Shown here: positions 1 through 7,466 of the stretch, in pieces
Position numbering within the stretch: position 1 is the stretch's first letter
Layout: each line of letters starts with the position of its first letter
Origin: JBJFCE01 sp964437825
GTDB lineage: Bacteria > Bacillota > Clostridia > Lachnospirales > Lachnospiraceae
Assembly (NCBI GenBank): GCA_964437825.1
Contig: CAYTIH010000023.1
Span: 1-39,739, forward strand
Direction: 5' to 3'
DNA: 39,739 nt
Notes under the pieces: model-generated
Told to the model about the DNA's origin: nothing
Database searches by the model: none
What the model saw: only the letters and a program-made list of their open reading frames with translations
Position numbers and translations under genes: made by a program

Positions 1-341
1 TTGAAAATCTGCTCAAATCCGAGGAATTTAATAATGCCAAGATTTACGGAAGGATGGAAACGAAGTCCTCCCTTGTAAGGTCCGATTGCGCTGTTGAACT
101 GTACACGGAAACCATTGTTCACCTGTACCTGTCCCTTATCATCCACCCACGGAACACGGAACTGAATGATTCTTTCAGGAACTGTTAATCTCTCAAGTAA
201 AGCATCCTTCTTGTACTCTTCCTCATTTGCTTCAATTACAACACGAAGAGATTCAAGAACCTCTTTGACTGCCTGATGAAACTCCGGCTGTGCAGGATTT
301 TTTTCTACAACTTTTGCGTAGACATCATCAACGTATGACAT
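1..341 (-). CDS. gdhA: NADP-type glutamate dehydrogenase, N-terminal part (runs off the left edge)
   Basis: The reverse strand encodes the first about 113 residues of a hexameric glutamate dehydrogenase; the gene continues beyond base 1. Recognisable family segments are PERIIQFRVPWVDD, NNGFRVQFNSAIGPYKGGLR and FHPSVNLGIIKFLGFEQIF, the N-terminal substrate-binding part of bacterial NADP-GDH. The enzyme aminates 2-oxoglutarate with ammonium in the cytosol. The start at 341 is preferred over an in-frame ATG at 347 because the strong AAGGAGG (349-356) lies about 8 bases before 341 but only 2 before 347. Upstream is a leader of about 135 bases with an intrinsic terminator, so expression is probably controlled by attenuation. 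Confidence 0.93.
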   Translation of the reverse strand, partial: MSYVDDVYAKVVEKNPAQPEFHQAVKEVLESLRVVIEANEEEYKKDALLERLTVPERIIQFRVPWVDDKGQVQVNNGFRVQFNSAIGPYKGGLRFHPSVNLGIIKFLGFEQIF

Positions 342-378
342 TTGCATGTCCTCCTTTAGTTTAGTATGTGCATCTTGC

Positions 379-410
379 TTGCAGCCCATCATCCTTTAGC
401 ATGGCTGCAA
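379..410 (-). other. Hairpin in the gdhA leader, downstream of the attenuator
   Basis: TTGCAGCC at 379-386 pairs with GGCTGCAA at 403-410, extended by two more pairs past a one-base bulge. In the gdhA transcript it sits between the terminator and the ribosome binding site. No T-run follows it, so it is not itself a terminator; its role is unknown. Confidence 0.5.
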
Positions 411-426
411 AAAAGAAGTCCCACAT

Positions 427-477
427 AAAAAACAGCAGAAGACACATTGTCCTCTGCTGTCAGGACTCCTTTGTCCT
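427..477 (-). promoter_or_regulatory. gdhA leader: two-hairpin attenuator, second hairpin is an intrinsic terminator
   Basis: Reading the minus strand, hairpin 1 (477-462) has the 5-bp stem AGGAC/GTCCT and the six-base loop AAAGGA. Two bases later hairpin 2 (460-432) has a stem of about 12 bp (ACAGCAGA.../...TCTGCTGT, one G-U pair) with loop AATGT, followed by six T (432-427). It therefore reads as a terminator inside the 5' leader, about 90 bases before the gdhA start. Known ANTAR-regulator targets are two adjacent hairpins whose loops have A at position 1 and G at position 4, the second overlapping a terminator. Loop 1 fits exactly; loop 2 has A1 and G4 but only five bases. The terminator is clear; the ANTAR assignment is inference. 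Confidence 0.65.
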
Positions 478-482
478 TTGCT

Positions 483-512
483 ATTATATAATGAATTACT
501 GCGTTAATGCAA
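483..512 (-). promoter_or_regulatory. Promoter of gdhA
   Basis: On the minus strand TTGCAT (512-507), an 18-base spacer and TATAAT (488-483) form a SigA-type promoter. Transcription would start near 476, so the first leader hairpin would be at the extreme 5' end of the RNA. Confidence 0.7.
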
Positions 513-692
513 GAGCTTTATACGTGTATACAATAATAAGATTATACAAAATTGCGAATATTTTTTTATAAAATCTGTATAATCTATGCCTGCTTTAAAA
601 GACTCCAAGATTTTATAAGTTTATAAGTTTCCGATATTTATAAATAATCGATATTTTGTAAGCCTCCGATATAAAAGGATGCGCTCAGACCT
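513..692. other. AT-rich intergenic stretch
   Basis: Very AT-rich spacer between the gdhA promoter and the next gene. It holds short direct repeats (TTATAAGTT twice near 616-631, CGATAT three times between 632 and 672). No gene, RNA or clear terminator is visible; the small open frame here has no family resemblance and crosses the gdhA promoter and leader. Confidence 0.5.
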
Positions 693-1124
693 TTATAAAT
701 AATTTCTCATCTGTTCTACGCAGCTTTCTTCAAAGGATGTAAGCTCCTGTGCCAGCTCCACCGTTTCACGGGCAGCGGTATCATGATGCTTCATTGTCTT
801 CCACAAACTTGTGATTCCTCTCTGATTTCCTTTAATCATCAGTTCTGCAATATGACTGGTACTGGTATTGAGCATGGTATTCATATGGATTCCCCCGCTT
901 AACATCACCTCGCTGAGCGCCGAGTTCTGATACACCTCTTCTCCGCCCCGCAGCAGCCGGTCCACCGCTTTATTTCTGATCGTTTCAAAAATCCTGCTCT
1001 GCCCGTATAAGGCTCTGGACATTCCCGGATCATGAATATATTCTGAAATGGTCTGAATTGCTTTGATTGCCATACTACTGTTTTTCTGTACTTCTCTAAG
1101 CATTGCCTCATCATCACTTTTCAT
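693..1124 (-). CDS. Hypothetical helical protein, 143 aa
   Basis: I do not recognise a named family. The start is placed at 1124 (MKSDDEAML) because GGAGG lies 6 bases before it; an upstream in-frame ATG at 1160 has no ribosome binding site and would overlap the terminator of the neighbouring gene. The protein is rich in Glu, Lys, Met and Ala, has no signal peptide or membrane segment, and is predicted by eye to be almost entirely alpha-helical, like a small helical bundle. It is transcribed away from the oxidoreductase terminator and towards gdhA. Function unknown. Confidence 0.75.
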   Translation of the reverse strand: MKSDDEAMLREVQKNSSMAIKAIQTISEYIHDPGMSRALYGQSRIFETIRNKAVDRLLRGGEEVYQNSALSEVMLSGGIHMNTMLNTSTSHIAELMIKGNQRGITSLWKTMKHHDTAARETVELAQELTSFEESCVEQMRNYL

Positions 1125-1158
1125 AGGGATCCTCCGTGCCGAATTATTATAATCATTC

Positions 1159-1191
1159 AAAAAAAAGCAAAGCCGATTTTATCAGCTTTGC
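1159..1191 (-). terminator. Intrinsic terminator after the Gfo/Idh/MocA gene
   Basis: On the minus strand GCAAAGC (1191-1185) pairs with GCTTTGC (1173-1167), followed by eight T (1166-1159). It lies about 60 bases after the stop codon of the oxidoreductase gene. Confidence 0.85.
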
Positions 1192-1254
1192 CTTTATTAT
1201 TTACAAAGTTTTTTTAATTATGCGTTTGCCATGATTTTATCCCGGATGCCGGCC

Positions 1255-2241
1255 TTACAAGCTTTCCTCACAGGGATACACAATTTCCATCTTTCTTCTG
1301 CACTCATCCAAAAGACACATCATACGCAGTATTTCCTCATGCGGCATCTGAACACACTCATAACTACCCTGCGCCAGCGCATCCATACATGCCTGTACCT
1401 CATACTCAAAGCCCGTGATCTGCCTTGGCCTTTTTAAATAAACAAGCTTCTTATTCTCATGATCATATGCCGTTACCGACTCAAAGTTATTGATATTTTC
1501 AATGACTATATATCCCTTGGAGCCGTATATGATTCCTTTTTTGTCACTGATTCCCCGCATAGTACTGCATAACACTGCCATTTTACCGTCCTTATACTGC
1601 AGTGTAACCGAATTTGACGCATCCACTCCCGTATCCGTATAAATGCAGGAAGCCTCCACCTTTTGAATCTCATCTCCGAACAGCATGGATGCAAAATGAA
1701 TGGTATATATGCCCACATCCAAAAGAGCTCCCCCTGCCAATGCCGGGTCTGTCAGCCGTTTGACATGTTCAAGCTGATATCCCAGATTTGCAGTCAAAAC
1801 GGAGGGCGTACCAATGATTCCCGACTGAAGAACACTGCGGATCATCATGACCATGGGCATATATCGTGTCCAGATTGCCTCCGCCGCAAGGACATGATGT
1901 TCTTTTGCGAGATTTAAAATTTCTTCCGCCTGGTAGGCATTGACCATAAACGGTTTTTCACATAAAATTGACTTATTATGCTCCACGCATAACTTTGCAC
2001 AGGTATAATGATGGGAATGAGGCGTCGCAATATAGACCAGCTCCACAGTTTCATCCTGTACCAATTCTTCATAAGAACCATATGCTTTTTTAAAACCGAA
2101 TTTTCTTGCAAACGCATCTGCTTTTGTTGCTTCTCTGGAAGCCACCGCATAGCACTGCACATTCTTCATGCGGTTCATGGTAAGCGCCATCTTCTCCGCT
2201 ATGTGTCCGGCACCCAGAATTGCCATTCTCAATTTCTTCAT
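1255..2241 (-). CDS. Gfo/Idh/MocA-family NAD(P)-dependent oxidoreductase
   Basis: A 328-residue protein of normal family length. The N-terminal Rossmann fold shows AILGAGHIAEKMA (residues 7-19) and the hallmark catalytic-lysine motif CEKPF near residue 95. The C-terminal alpha/beta domain has the typical GGALLDVGIYTIH segment. Members oxidise or reduce sugars, inositols, dihydrodiols or related polyols with NAD(P); the substrate cannot be told from sequence. It ends at its own terminator (1159-1191) and starts about 57 bases from the stop of the SH3b protein gene, so both may be read from one transcript. The ribosome binding site is weak (GGAT). Confidence 0.9.
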   Translation of the reverse strand: MKKLRMAILGAGHIAEKMALTMNRMKNVQCYAVASREATKADAFARKFGFKKAYGSYEELVQDETVELVYIATPHSHHYTCAKLCVEHNKSILCEKPFMVNAYQAEEILNLAKEHHVLAAEAIWTRYMPMVMMIRSVLQSGIIGTPSVLTANLGYQLEHVKRLTDPALAGGALLDVGIYTIHFASMLFGDEIQKVEASCIYTDTGVDASNSVTLQYKDGKMAVLCSTMRGISDKKGIIYGSKGYIVIENINNFESVTAYDHENKKLVYLKRPRQITGFEYEVQACMDALAQGSYECVQMPHEEILRMMCLLDECRRKMEIVYPCEESL

Positions 2242-2298
2242 GCTATTGATCCATTCTAACAGCGGTATCTCTTGATCCGCCGCATTAATTATCTCTCT

Positions 2299-4269
2299 TT
2301 ACTGCACATATTCAGACTTCACATAGGCAGTCTGCCCATCGAAAATAATCCGGCACCAGCCGTCATCCTGCGTTTCAATCAGCTCGAGCGTGCTCCCTTC
2401 ATAAGCGATCCCCAGCTTATCCGCTGTTTCACTTGCCTCTGCACGGACGTTTACATTTGCCAATGCGGTAACCGTACCCGATGCACTTTCGACCACTTCC
2501 AGATATTCCGTCTTAATATAGCCATCGCTGCCATTCCAATCAATTCTGCTCCAGCCATTTGCCATTTCTTCCAGTCTGGTAAGTCTGGTTCCGGCGCTCA
2601 CGCTGCCGAGCTTAGTCGCTTCTGCACTGGCACTGCTTCTGACATTGACAGTATCCGTGGTTCTGACGGTATCCGTAACGGGCGCCTGCACTTCTTCCGG
2701 CTTATTCTCTTCACTGCTCTGCTCTCCCGTCTGCTCGAAGTTCTGCTCGGACTCCTGAGAAGTATCCTCCTGCACTTGGCTGCCATCCTCCGCATCATTC
2801 TGCTGCTCCGGTGTATCGGCTGCATCTGCAGAGGCATTCTCTGCCTCAATTTGCGCAAGCTCTACTCCCACGTCATTCTTGAGGTTTACAGCCAGTTCTT
2901 CCATTAAGGCCTTCAAAGTTTCATCCGAATCCACGGCATCATTATAAGTAACCTGTACCTTGGTAAACAGATCCTTTACATCCTGCTGGGTGGAAACTGC
3001 CTGCATATATTTAGAAACATAACTGTCCGTATCCCCCGAAAAAACATATAACTCTCCGTCATCATTCGTACATACATAAAGAGTGTTCAGTCCCGGTGCA
3101 ACGGTATCAATATCCTTGAACTTCACTTCATAATATACATAGACCAAATATGAATTTTCAATCGGTCCGGGCTTTGTATAACAGGAAATGTTCTGATAAT
3201 AATCAAGATAATTTGCCTTCTTCTGCATACGAACCTGTTCAGTTTCATCCGTATAGCTCCTCATGGAAATATACGTATCCACATCTCCGGCTGCACATGC
3301 ATTATAATATTTATCGACAAACTGATTGATGTAATCGTATGCATTTTCCTGTAACGGCTCATCCGGTACCTGAATTTCGGCCTCCTGCGTCACAATCGCC
3401 TGTTCACTTGCCGCCTGTTCCTCCTGTCTGGATATCCGTGCATTTCTGATCAGACATACAACCACGATAACCGCCAATACCAGACAGATCGCGCCCGGAA
3501 TGGATGTCCGATAATTAGTCACACACCAGTTTTTGGCTTTTACAAAAGCTTCTCCGATATCCTCCCAAATATATAAAGCAGCGGATTTCTTTGTTTTTTT
3601 ATGACCCAGTCCGAACTTTCCGATTCCTTTGATGTCCTTATTCACTGCTTTCGCGGACTCCCTGCGGGACTGTCCCGATGTGCGTCTCTCATTTCTATTT
3701 GCGGATTCCTTTGAAGTTTTCGCAGTACTCCTGTCAGTCGTTTGATCCGTTTTTGCGCTGCTTCTTTCAGACGCTTTACTCACTCTTTGCGCGGAGCTTT
3801 TGTCGGAAACCTTACTGATTCCTTTTGCACTGACTCCTTTCGCGGAGCCTTTGTCGGCCGTCTTACTGACTCTTTTCCCGGAGCCTTTACCGTCTGCCTT
3901 ATTCACACGCTCTCTGCTCTCACCGGCTGCTTTCGCTGCTTCTTCGAAAACCTCATCCGTGAATTTCTCTGCTTCTCCGATATTCTCATTCGCGAATTTC
4001 TCTGCTTTTCCGATATTCTCATTTGCGAATTTCTCTGCTTTGTCCGGTTCTTCGTCCGCGATCATCTGCTCCGGCGCCTGCGCCGGACTTTCTATGATAT
4101 TCTCTGTAAAATACTCTTTTTCATTTTTCTCCGAAACATCCTCATGTAAAAGCTCCGTTCTTTCCTCCATGGCTTTTGCTTGAACATTTCGTTTTTCAAC
4201 AGTTCTGTTGTTTTTACCGGAAGTATTACGTCCCTGTTTACCGTTTTTATTCCTGGTATTTCCTGACAT
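2299..4269 (-). CDS. Membrane-anchored protein with repetitive basic N-terminus and two C-terminal SH3b domains
   Basis: A 656-residue protein in four visible parts. Residues 1-115 are polar and include the tandem repeat KAEKFANENIG. Residues 116-215 are a Ser/Lys/Ala-rich basic low-complexity stretch with KxSxK-like periods. One membrane segment (about 257-274, ICLVLAVIVVVCLI) follows, with no cleavable signal peptide. The remainder should be outside: an alpha/beta region with a NTF2-like look (YINQFVDKYYNACAAGD), an acidic Glu/Gln linker and two SH3b domains (about 545-600 and 602-656) with NVRSSAS and NVRAEAS motifs. SH3b domains usually bind cell-wall peptide. The likely topology is N-terminus inside and SH3b at the wall. 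AAGGA precedes the start. Function unknown. Confidence 0.85.
   Translation of the reverse strand: MSGNTRNKNGKQGRNTSGKNNRTVEKRNVQAKAMEERTELLHEDVSEKNEKEYFTENIIESPAQAPEQMIADEEPDKAEKFANENIGKAEKFANENIGEAEKFTDEVFEEAAKAAGESRERVNKADGKGSGKRVSKTADKGSAKGVSAKGISKVSDKSSAQRVSKASERSSAKTDQTTDRSTAKTSKESANRNERRTSGQSRRESAKAVNKDIKGIGKFGLGHKKTKKSAALYIWEDIGEAFVKAKNWCVTNYRTSIPGAICLVLAVIVVVCLIRNARISRQEEQAASEQAIVTQEAEIQVPDEPLQENAYDYINQFVDKYYNACAAGDVDTYISMRSYTDETEQVRMQKKANYLDYYQNISCYTKPGPIENSYLVYVYYEVKFKDIDTVAPGLNTLYVCTNDDGELYVFSGDTDSYVSKYMQAVSTQQDVKDLFTKVQVTYNDAVDSDETLKALMEELAVNLKNDVGVELAQIEAENASADAADTPEQQNDAEDGSQVQEDTSQESEQNFEQTGEQSSEENKPEEVQAPVTDTVRTTDTVNVRSSASAEATKLGSVSAGTRLTRLEEMANGWSRIDWNGSDGYIKTEYLEVVESASGTVTALANVNVRAEASETADKLGIAYEGSTLELIETQDDGWCRIIFDGQTAYVKSEYVQ
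3967..4041 (-). repeat. Tandem repeat coding KAEKFANENIG-type units
   Basis: Two almost identical 33-base units plus a partial third inside the SH3b protein gene encode KAEKFANENIG, KAEKFANENIG and EAEKFTDEV. The two full copies differ at few bases, suggesting recent slippage or duplication. Confidence 0.8.
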
Positions 4270-4324
4270 AATGATAAATCCTTTCTTCGTTTCTGTTTAC
4301 AGTTCTGCCTCCTAAAATAAGAAA

Positions 4325-4396
4325 TGCACCCGACAGGAATCGAACCTGCATTAAAGGCGTCGGAGGCCTTCGTTCTATCCATTAGACTACGGGTGC
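4325..4396 (-). tRNA. tRNA-Arg (anticodon CCG)
   Basis: On the minus strand GCACCCG (4396-4390) pairs with CGGGTGC to form the acceptor stem, followed by an A discriminator at 4325. The anticodon arm AAGGC/GCCTT has the loop CTCCGAC, giving anticodon CCG and decoding CGG. The T arm contains GGTTCGATTCC. CCA is not encoded. The gene lies 55 bases upstream of the SH3b protein gene with no terminator hairpin visible between them. Confidence 0.95.
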
Positions 4397-4445
4397 ATGC
4401 GTAACTGATTTGTCATAATTGTTACAACTTTGTTACAGCGTTATC

Positions 4446-4474
4446 ATAATAACATACAAGGCTCCATTTGTCCA
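4446..4474 (-). promoter_or_regulatory. Promoter of tRNA-Arg (and possibly the SH3b gene)
   Basis: On the minus strand TGGACA (4474-4469), 17 bases, TATTAT (4451-4446). Predicted start near 4439, about 43 bases before the mature tRNA. Confidence 0.6.
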
Positions 4475-4619
4475 GCCGATATTGCAATTGTTTTGGCCCC
4501 TTGTGCAGTCAAACTTGAAATCAGGCCAGGAAAACCGCCCCTTCAGGCAGTCTTCCTTTCCTTGATTTACCACATCAATGCACCTCAGAAGCGGGATTTT
4601 CACAGCGAAATTTCCGGCT

Positions 4620-5567
4620 TCATTCACATCTGTCGGCTGCAATTGACAGTCGTCCGGTTGCTCTTTCATAGTAATAAACCTGATCCGAAAGTACATCCTC
4701 TACATCCACCTGCGTCTGATTAATTTCCCTTACCATTCCTTCCATGGAAACTGCTTCTGCTGCATCCGCTACAGGAACGGCGATAACCTCATGAATGGAG
4801 CTTGGCAGAATTACGAGATCGCTCTCCATTTGATCCGCCGTTTTCCGAAGGAGTTCCTCATACAAAAGTACTGACGCACCATAGGTCTTCTGCTCATTGG
4901 TCAGAATACACATGGGTATCAGCTCCTCCTTCCTCTTTTCTTTCTCCGCACCGTTTCCCCTCAGATCCGGACACGCCTCCGTGATCTCCGCCAGCAGATC
5001 CGACATGCCATAGCTTTTCGCCGGATAAGATATCGGTGTGTTACGCCTTGCATCCTCAAACAGCTTTTCCTGATTTACATTCCACATTTTCAAATGATGA
5101 TTTCGTACCAAAACGGTTCCGTTTCCGATCCATTCATTCTGAATCGTACAAAAAAATAAAACAGCCAGATTTAAAAACGGAATATAGGGAACTTCCTTTA
5201 ATAATTCATGGTTTTTTTCCCTGTTTACCAGTTTAAATGCAATTCGTTTTCGAATCCACTCATAATCCGAAAAAAACGACATGTCCAGATTCTTTCTGCA
5301 AATGTGAGTTTCATAACATTGTATGATATCCTTCATGATCTCTCCGAAAGAGATTCCCTTTCGATATTGTTCATAAAATTCCTCCAGGTAGACTGTCGGA
5401 GAAATATTCCTTCCCTCTCCAAAGACACTGATCCCCGTCAAAAACACGCCGTTATTCTTTCTAACCTTCTGTATGGCTACGCGATAGCCCTCCCCCATAT
5501 ATTCCTCCATGGCTTTCGTAACCTTCTTCATAAATTCCTCATCCGTAAGTTTTTCTGAATCAACCAT
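4620..5567 (-). CDS. DUF5688-like protein, 315 aa
   Basis: This resembles the DUF5688 group of Lachnospiraceae proteins. Visible traits are an N-terminal MVDSEKLTDEEFMKKVTKAM helix, a central segment RIAFKLVNREKNHELLKEVPYIPFLNLAVLFF and a C-terminal segment with DLVILPSSIHEVIAVP. The central and C-terminal parts (a conserved P..P near residue 126 and an LPSS.HE motif) are typical of this family as I remember it. It has no signal peptide and no clear membrane segment apart from a short hydrophobic patch near 130-140. GAGAGGG precedes the start by about 5 bases. It is a single gene between the efp terminator and the tRNA. Molecular function unknown. Confidence 0.75.
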   Translation of the reverse strand: MVDSEKLTDEEFMKKVTKAMEEYMGEGYRVAIQKVRKNNGVFLTGISVFGEGRNISPTVYLEEFYEQYRKGISFGEIMKDIIQCYETHICRKNLDMSFFSDYEWIRKRIAFKLVNREKNHELLKEVPYIPFLNLAVLFFCTIQNEWIGNGTVLVRNHHLKMWNVNQEKLFEDARRNTPISYPAKSYGMSDLLAEITEACPDLRGNGAEKEKRKEELIPMCILTNEQKTYGASVLLYEELLRKTADQMESDLVILPSSIHEVIAVPVADAAEAVSMEGMVREINQTQVDVEDVLSDQVYYYERATGRLSIAADRCE

Positions 5568-5620
5568 TGATTACCCTCTCAATCTATTGTAGTTAATAAA
5601 ACGCTGCGAAAAAAAACACA

Positions 5621-5652
5621 AAAAAAGACAATGAAAAAATCTTCATTGTCTT
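5621..5652 (-). terminator. Intrinsic terminator of the yqeG-aroE-aroKQ-efp operon
   Basis: On the minus strand AAGACAATGAA pairs with TTCATTGTCTT (5652-5625), followed by a run of T. It lies about 40 bases after the efp stop codon. Confidence 0.85.
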
Positions 5653-5691
5653 ATCAGCTTTGCTTTGATATCAAATGCATCCTGCTCCGGA

Positions 5692-6249
5692 TTATGCTCT
5701 GGACAGATATTCTCCGGTTCTGGTATCGATCTTGATCTTGTCCCCCTGATTTACAAATAAAGGAACACTTACCTGTGCACCGGTTTCAACAATTGCAGGT
5801 TTGGATGCACCTGTTGCCGTATCTCCCTTAAAGCCGGGTTCTGTTTCGGTAATCTCAAGCTCTACAAATAGAGGCGGTTCGATTGCAAATACATTTCCGT
5901 TATAGGAGCATACCTTAACCATCTCGTTTTCTTTTACGAATTTCAGGGAATCACCAACAGTATCTGCGTTTAATCCAACCTGATCATAGGTTTCGGTATC
6001 CATAAAATTATATAAGCCGCCGTCCTCATATAAATACTGCATTTCTTTTCTATCAATACGTGCCTGCGGACATTTCTCAGTCGGTCTGAAAGTTTTTTCT
6101 ACGACACCACCACTTACGATGTTTTTCAGCTTGGTTCTGACGAAAGCAGCGCCTTTTCCGGGTTTTACATGCTGAAACTCAATAATCTGATAAATATTTC
6201 CATCAATTTCAATGGTAATACCGTTTCTAAAATCACCTGCAGAGATCAT
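5692..6249 (-). CDS. efp: Translation elongation factor P
   Basis: A full-length 185-residue EF-P. It relieves ribosome stalling at consecutive prolines. The KOW-like N-terminal domain carries HVKPGKGAAFVRTK, with Lys32 at the loop tip where bacterial EF-P is modified; this is the short-loop form with KPGKGAA. The OB domains follow (VEKTFRPTEK, YLYEDG, and GDTATGASKPA with TGEYLSRA at the end). AGGAGG lies well placed before the ATG. It is the last gene of the operon and also has its own predicted promoter (6291-6319). Confidence 0.97.
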   Translation of the reverse strand: MISAGDFRNGITIEIDGNIYQIIEFQHVKPGKGAAFVRTKLKNIVSGGVVEKTFRPTEKCPQARIDRKEMQYLYEDGGLYNFMDTETYDQVGLNADTVGDSLKFVKENEMVKVCSYNGNVFAIEPPLFVELEITETEPGFKGDTATGASKPAIVETGAQVSVPLFVNQGDKIKIDTRTGEYLSRA

Positions 6250-6290
6250 AAAATAATCCTCCTAATATATTCACGTTATAATTCCTATAT

Positions 6291-6319
6291 AGTTTATACT
6301 AAAAATTCTTATTTTTCAA
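6291..6319 (-). promoter_or_regulatory. Predicted promoter of efp
   Basis: On the minus strand TTGAAA (6319-6314), 17 bases, TAAACT (6296-6291). The -35 lies inside the last codons of the aroK::aroQ gene. Confidence 0.45.
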
Positions 6320-7466
6320 CTGTTTTTTCGAGCAAAAAATCAATCGCCTGCAAATATCCCGCAAGTCCCTGTCCGTAGATCTGTTTCTCACACACCGGTG
6401 CAGTAACGGAGATCTTTCTGAACTCCTCCCTTGCCGTAATATCCGAAATATGAATTTCCACCTTTGGCACCACAATACTTGCAAGCGCATCCCGAATCGC
6501 ATAGCTGTAATGCGTATAGGCCCCGGGATTGATGACAATTCCCTGCGTACCGTCAAAATAAGAATCCTGAATCCTGTCAATAATTGCTCCTTCATGATTT
6601 GACTGGAACACCTCTATTTGGGAGCCGGATTCCTTGGCCTTATCCGCAATCATCTGCAGCAGATAATCATAATCCTGGCTTCCGTATACTGCTTTTTCCC
6701 TGATTCCAAGAAAATTGATGTTGGGTCCGTTAATCACTAGTATTTTCATAATTCCCTCATTTCCGCAGGCCGGAATCCTTCCGCCCTTGCTTTTTTCCCG
6801 CCATGCATTGCAATGCATGGCATTCATAATTCCCTGCTGGGAATCCTTCTGCGCCGCCATATACCGGTCTGCGCCTTCTTTTATTTTGTCCAAAATTTCC
6901 TCAAAAGACATATCATCCGTGTCAATGATCAGGTCGGCCGCAGCTTCATAAGCCTCTTTTCTGGCCGACATCATCTCCCGGATACGCTGTAAGGGGTTTT
7001 CGCATTGCAGCAGTGGTCTTTCGGTATCGTTTTTTACACGCTCATACACCGTCTCCGGCCTTACCCTTAAATATACCACCATTCCCAGCTGCTTTAGGAT
7101 AGCCCTATTTTCCTCCCGTACAGGAATGCCGCCCCCAAGGGATATAATCCGCGCTCCGCCTTCGTTTAAAAGCTTTCGCAGGCAGACGGTTTCCATCTGT
7201 CTGAAGGCTTCCTCTCCCTTTTGTGCAAAGAGCCCGGTAATCGTTAAACCCTGCTCTCTTTCAATCAACTTATCCGTATCCACAACCGTCATGAACATTT
7301 TATAAGACAAACGGATTCCCACCGTGGATTTTCCACACCCCATGAATCCTTCCAGAATGATATTACGTTTCATTGACTTCCCCAAATCTGCATTTATTTG
7401 CTCTGATATGCGCTTGCCCGCTGCCATAAATCGGACGTCCGTTTCAGTCCTATATTCCGAGCGCAT
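6309..7466 (-). CDS. Fused shikimate kinase / type II 3-dehydroquinate dehydratase
   Basis: One 385-residue ORF with two complete shikimate-pathway enzymes. Residues about 32-200 are shikimate kinase (AroK): Walker A GFMGCGKST (40-48), DTDKLIE, and SLGGGIP. Residues 240-385 are type II dehydroquinase (AroQ): LVINGPNINFLG, the catalytic-Tyr region REKAVYG (Tyr261), SNHEG, and INPGAYTHYS with the catalytic His319. AroQ makes 3-dehydroshikimate and AroK phosphorylates shikimate, so the steps flank AroE, encoded just upstream. The ORF overlaps the aroE end by 17 bases; starts at 7466 or at MKRNIIL (7373) are both possible, as neither has a strong ribosome binding site. The linker (about 212-239) derives from a 78-bp duplication with a palindrome. 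AroQ may also be translated separately from its original ATG (6749). Confidence 0.9.
   Translation of the reverse strand: MRSEYRTETDVRFMAAGKRISEQINADLGKSMKRNIILEGFMGCGKSTVGIRLSYKMFMTVVDTDKLIEREQGLTITGLFAQKGEEAFRQMETVCLRKLLNEGGARIISLGGGIPVREENRAILKQLGMVVYLRVRPETVYERVKNDTERPLLQCENPLQRIREMMSARKEAYEAAADLIIDTDDMSFEEILDKIKEGADRYMAAQKDSQQGIMNAMHCNAWREKSKGGRIPACGNEGIMKILVINGPNINFLGIREKAVYGSQDYDYLLQMIADKAKESGSQIEVFQSNHEGAIIDRIQDSYFDGTQGIVINPGAYTHYSYAIRDALASIVVPKVEIHISDITAREEFRKISVTAPVCEKQIYGQGLAGYLQAIDFLLEKTVEK
6745..6835. repeat. 78-bp duplication with perfect 22-bp palindrome in the aroK-aroQ linker
   Basis: The 13-bp sequence TTCATAATTCCCT occurs at 6745-6757 and again at 6823-6835, exactly 78 bp apart (26 codons, frame kept). 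A related GGAATCCTTC block follows each copy. Between them at 6800-6821 is a perfect 22-bp palindrome centred on ATTGCAAT. The arrangement looks like a small palindromic element inserted at the aroQ start codon with target duplication, or an imperfect tandem duplication. Confidence 0.75.

Noticed and set aside
368..571. 67-codon open frame on the plus strand
   Set aside because: It crosses the gdhA promoter and terminator hairpin, has no ribosome binding site and no family resemblance.
600..690. Possible CRISPR-like or iteron array of CGATAT and TTATAAG repeats
   Set aside because: Repeats are very short, unevenly spaced and AT-biased; nothing like a repeat-spacer structure is present anywhere in the window.
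2272..2907. 211-codon plus-strand frame opposite the SH3b gene
   Set aside because: It is the antisense of well-recognised SH3b domain sequence, with Arg/Leu/Cys-rich composition typical of a shadow frame.
4433..4696. 87-codon frame after the DUF5688-like gene
   Set aside because: It overlaps that gene in another frame and runs through the tRNA promoter. A strong 11-bp stem near 4530-4560 suggests RNA structure instead, but it lacks a T-run so I did not call a terminator.
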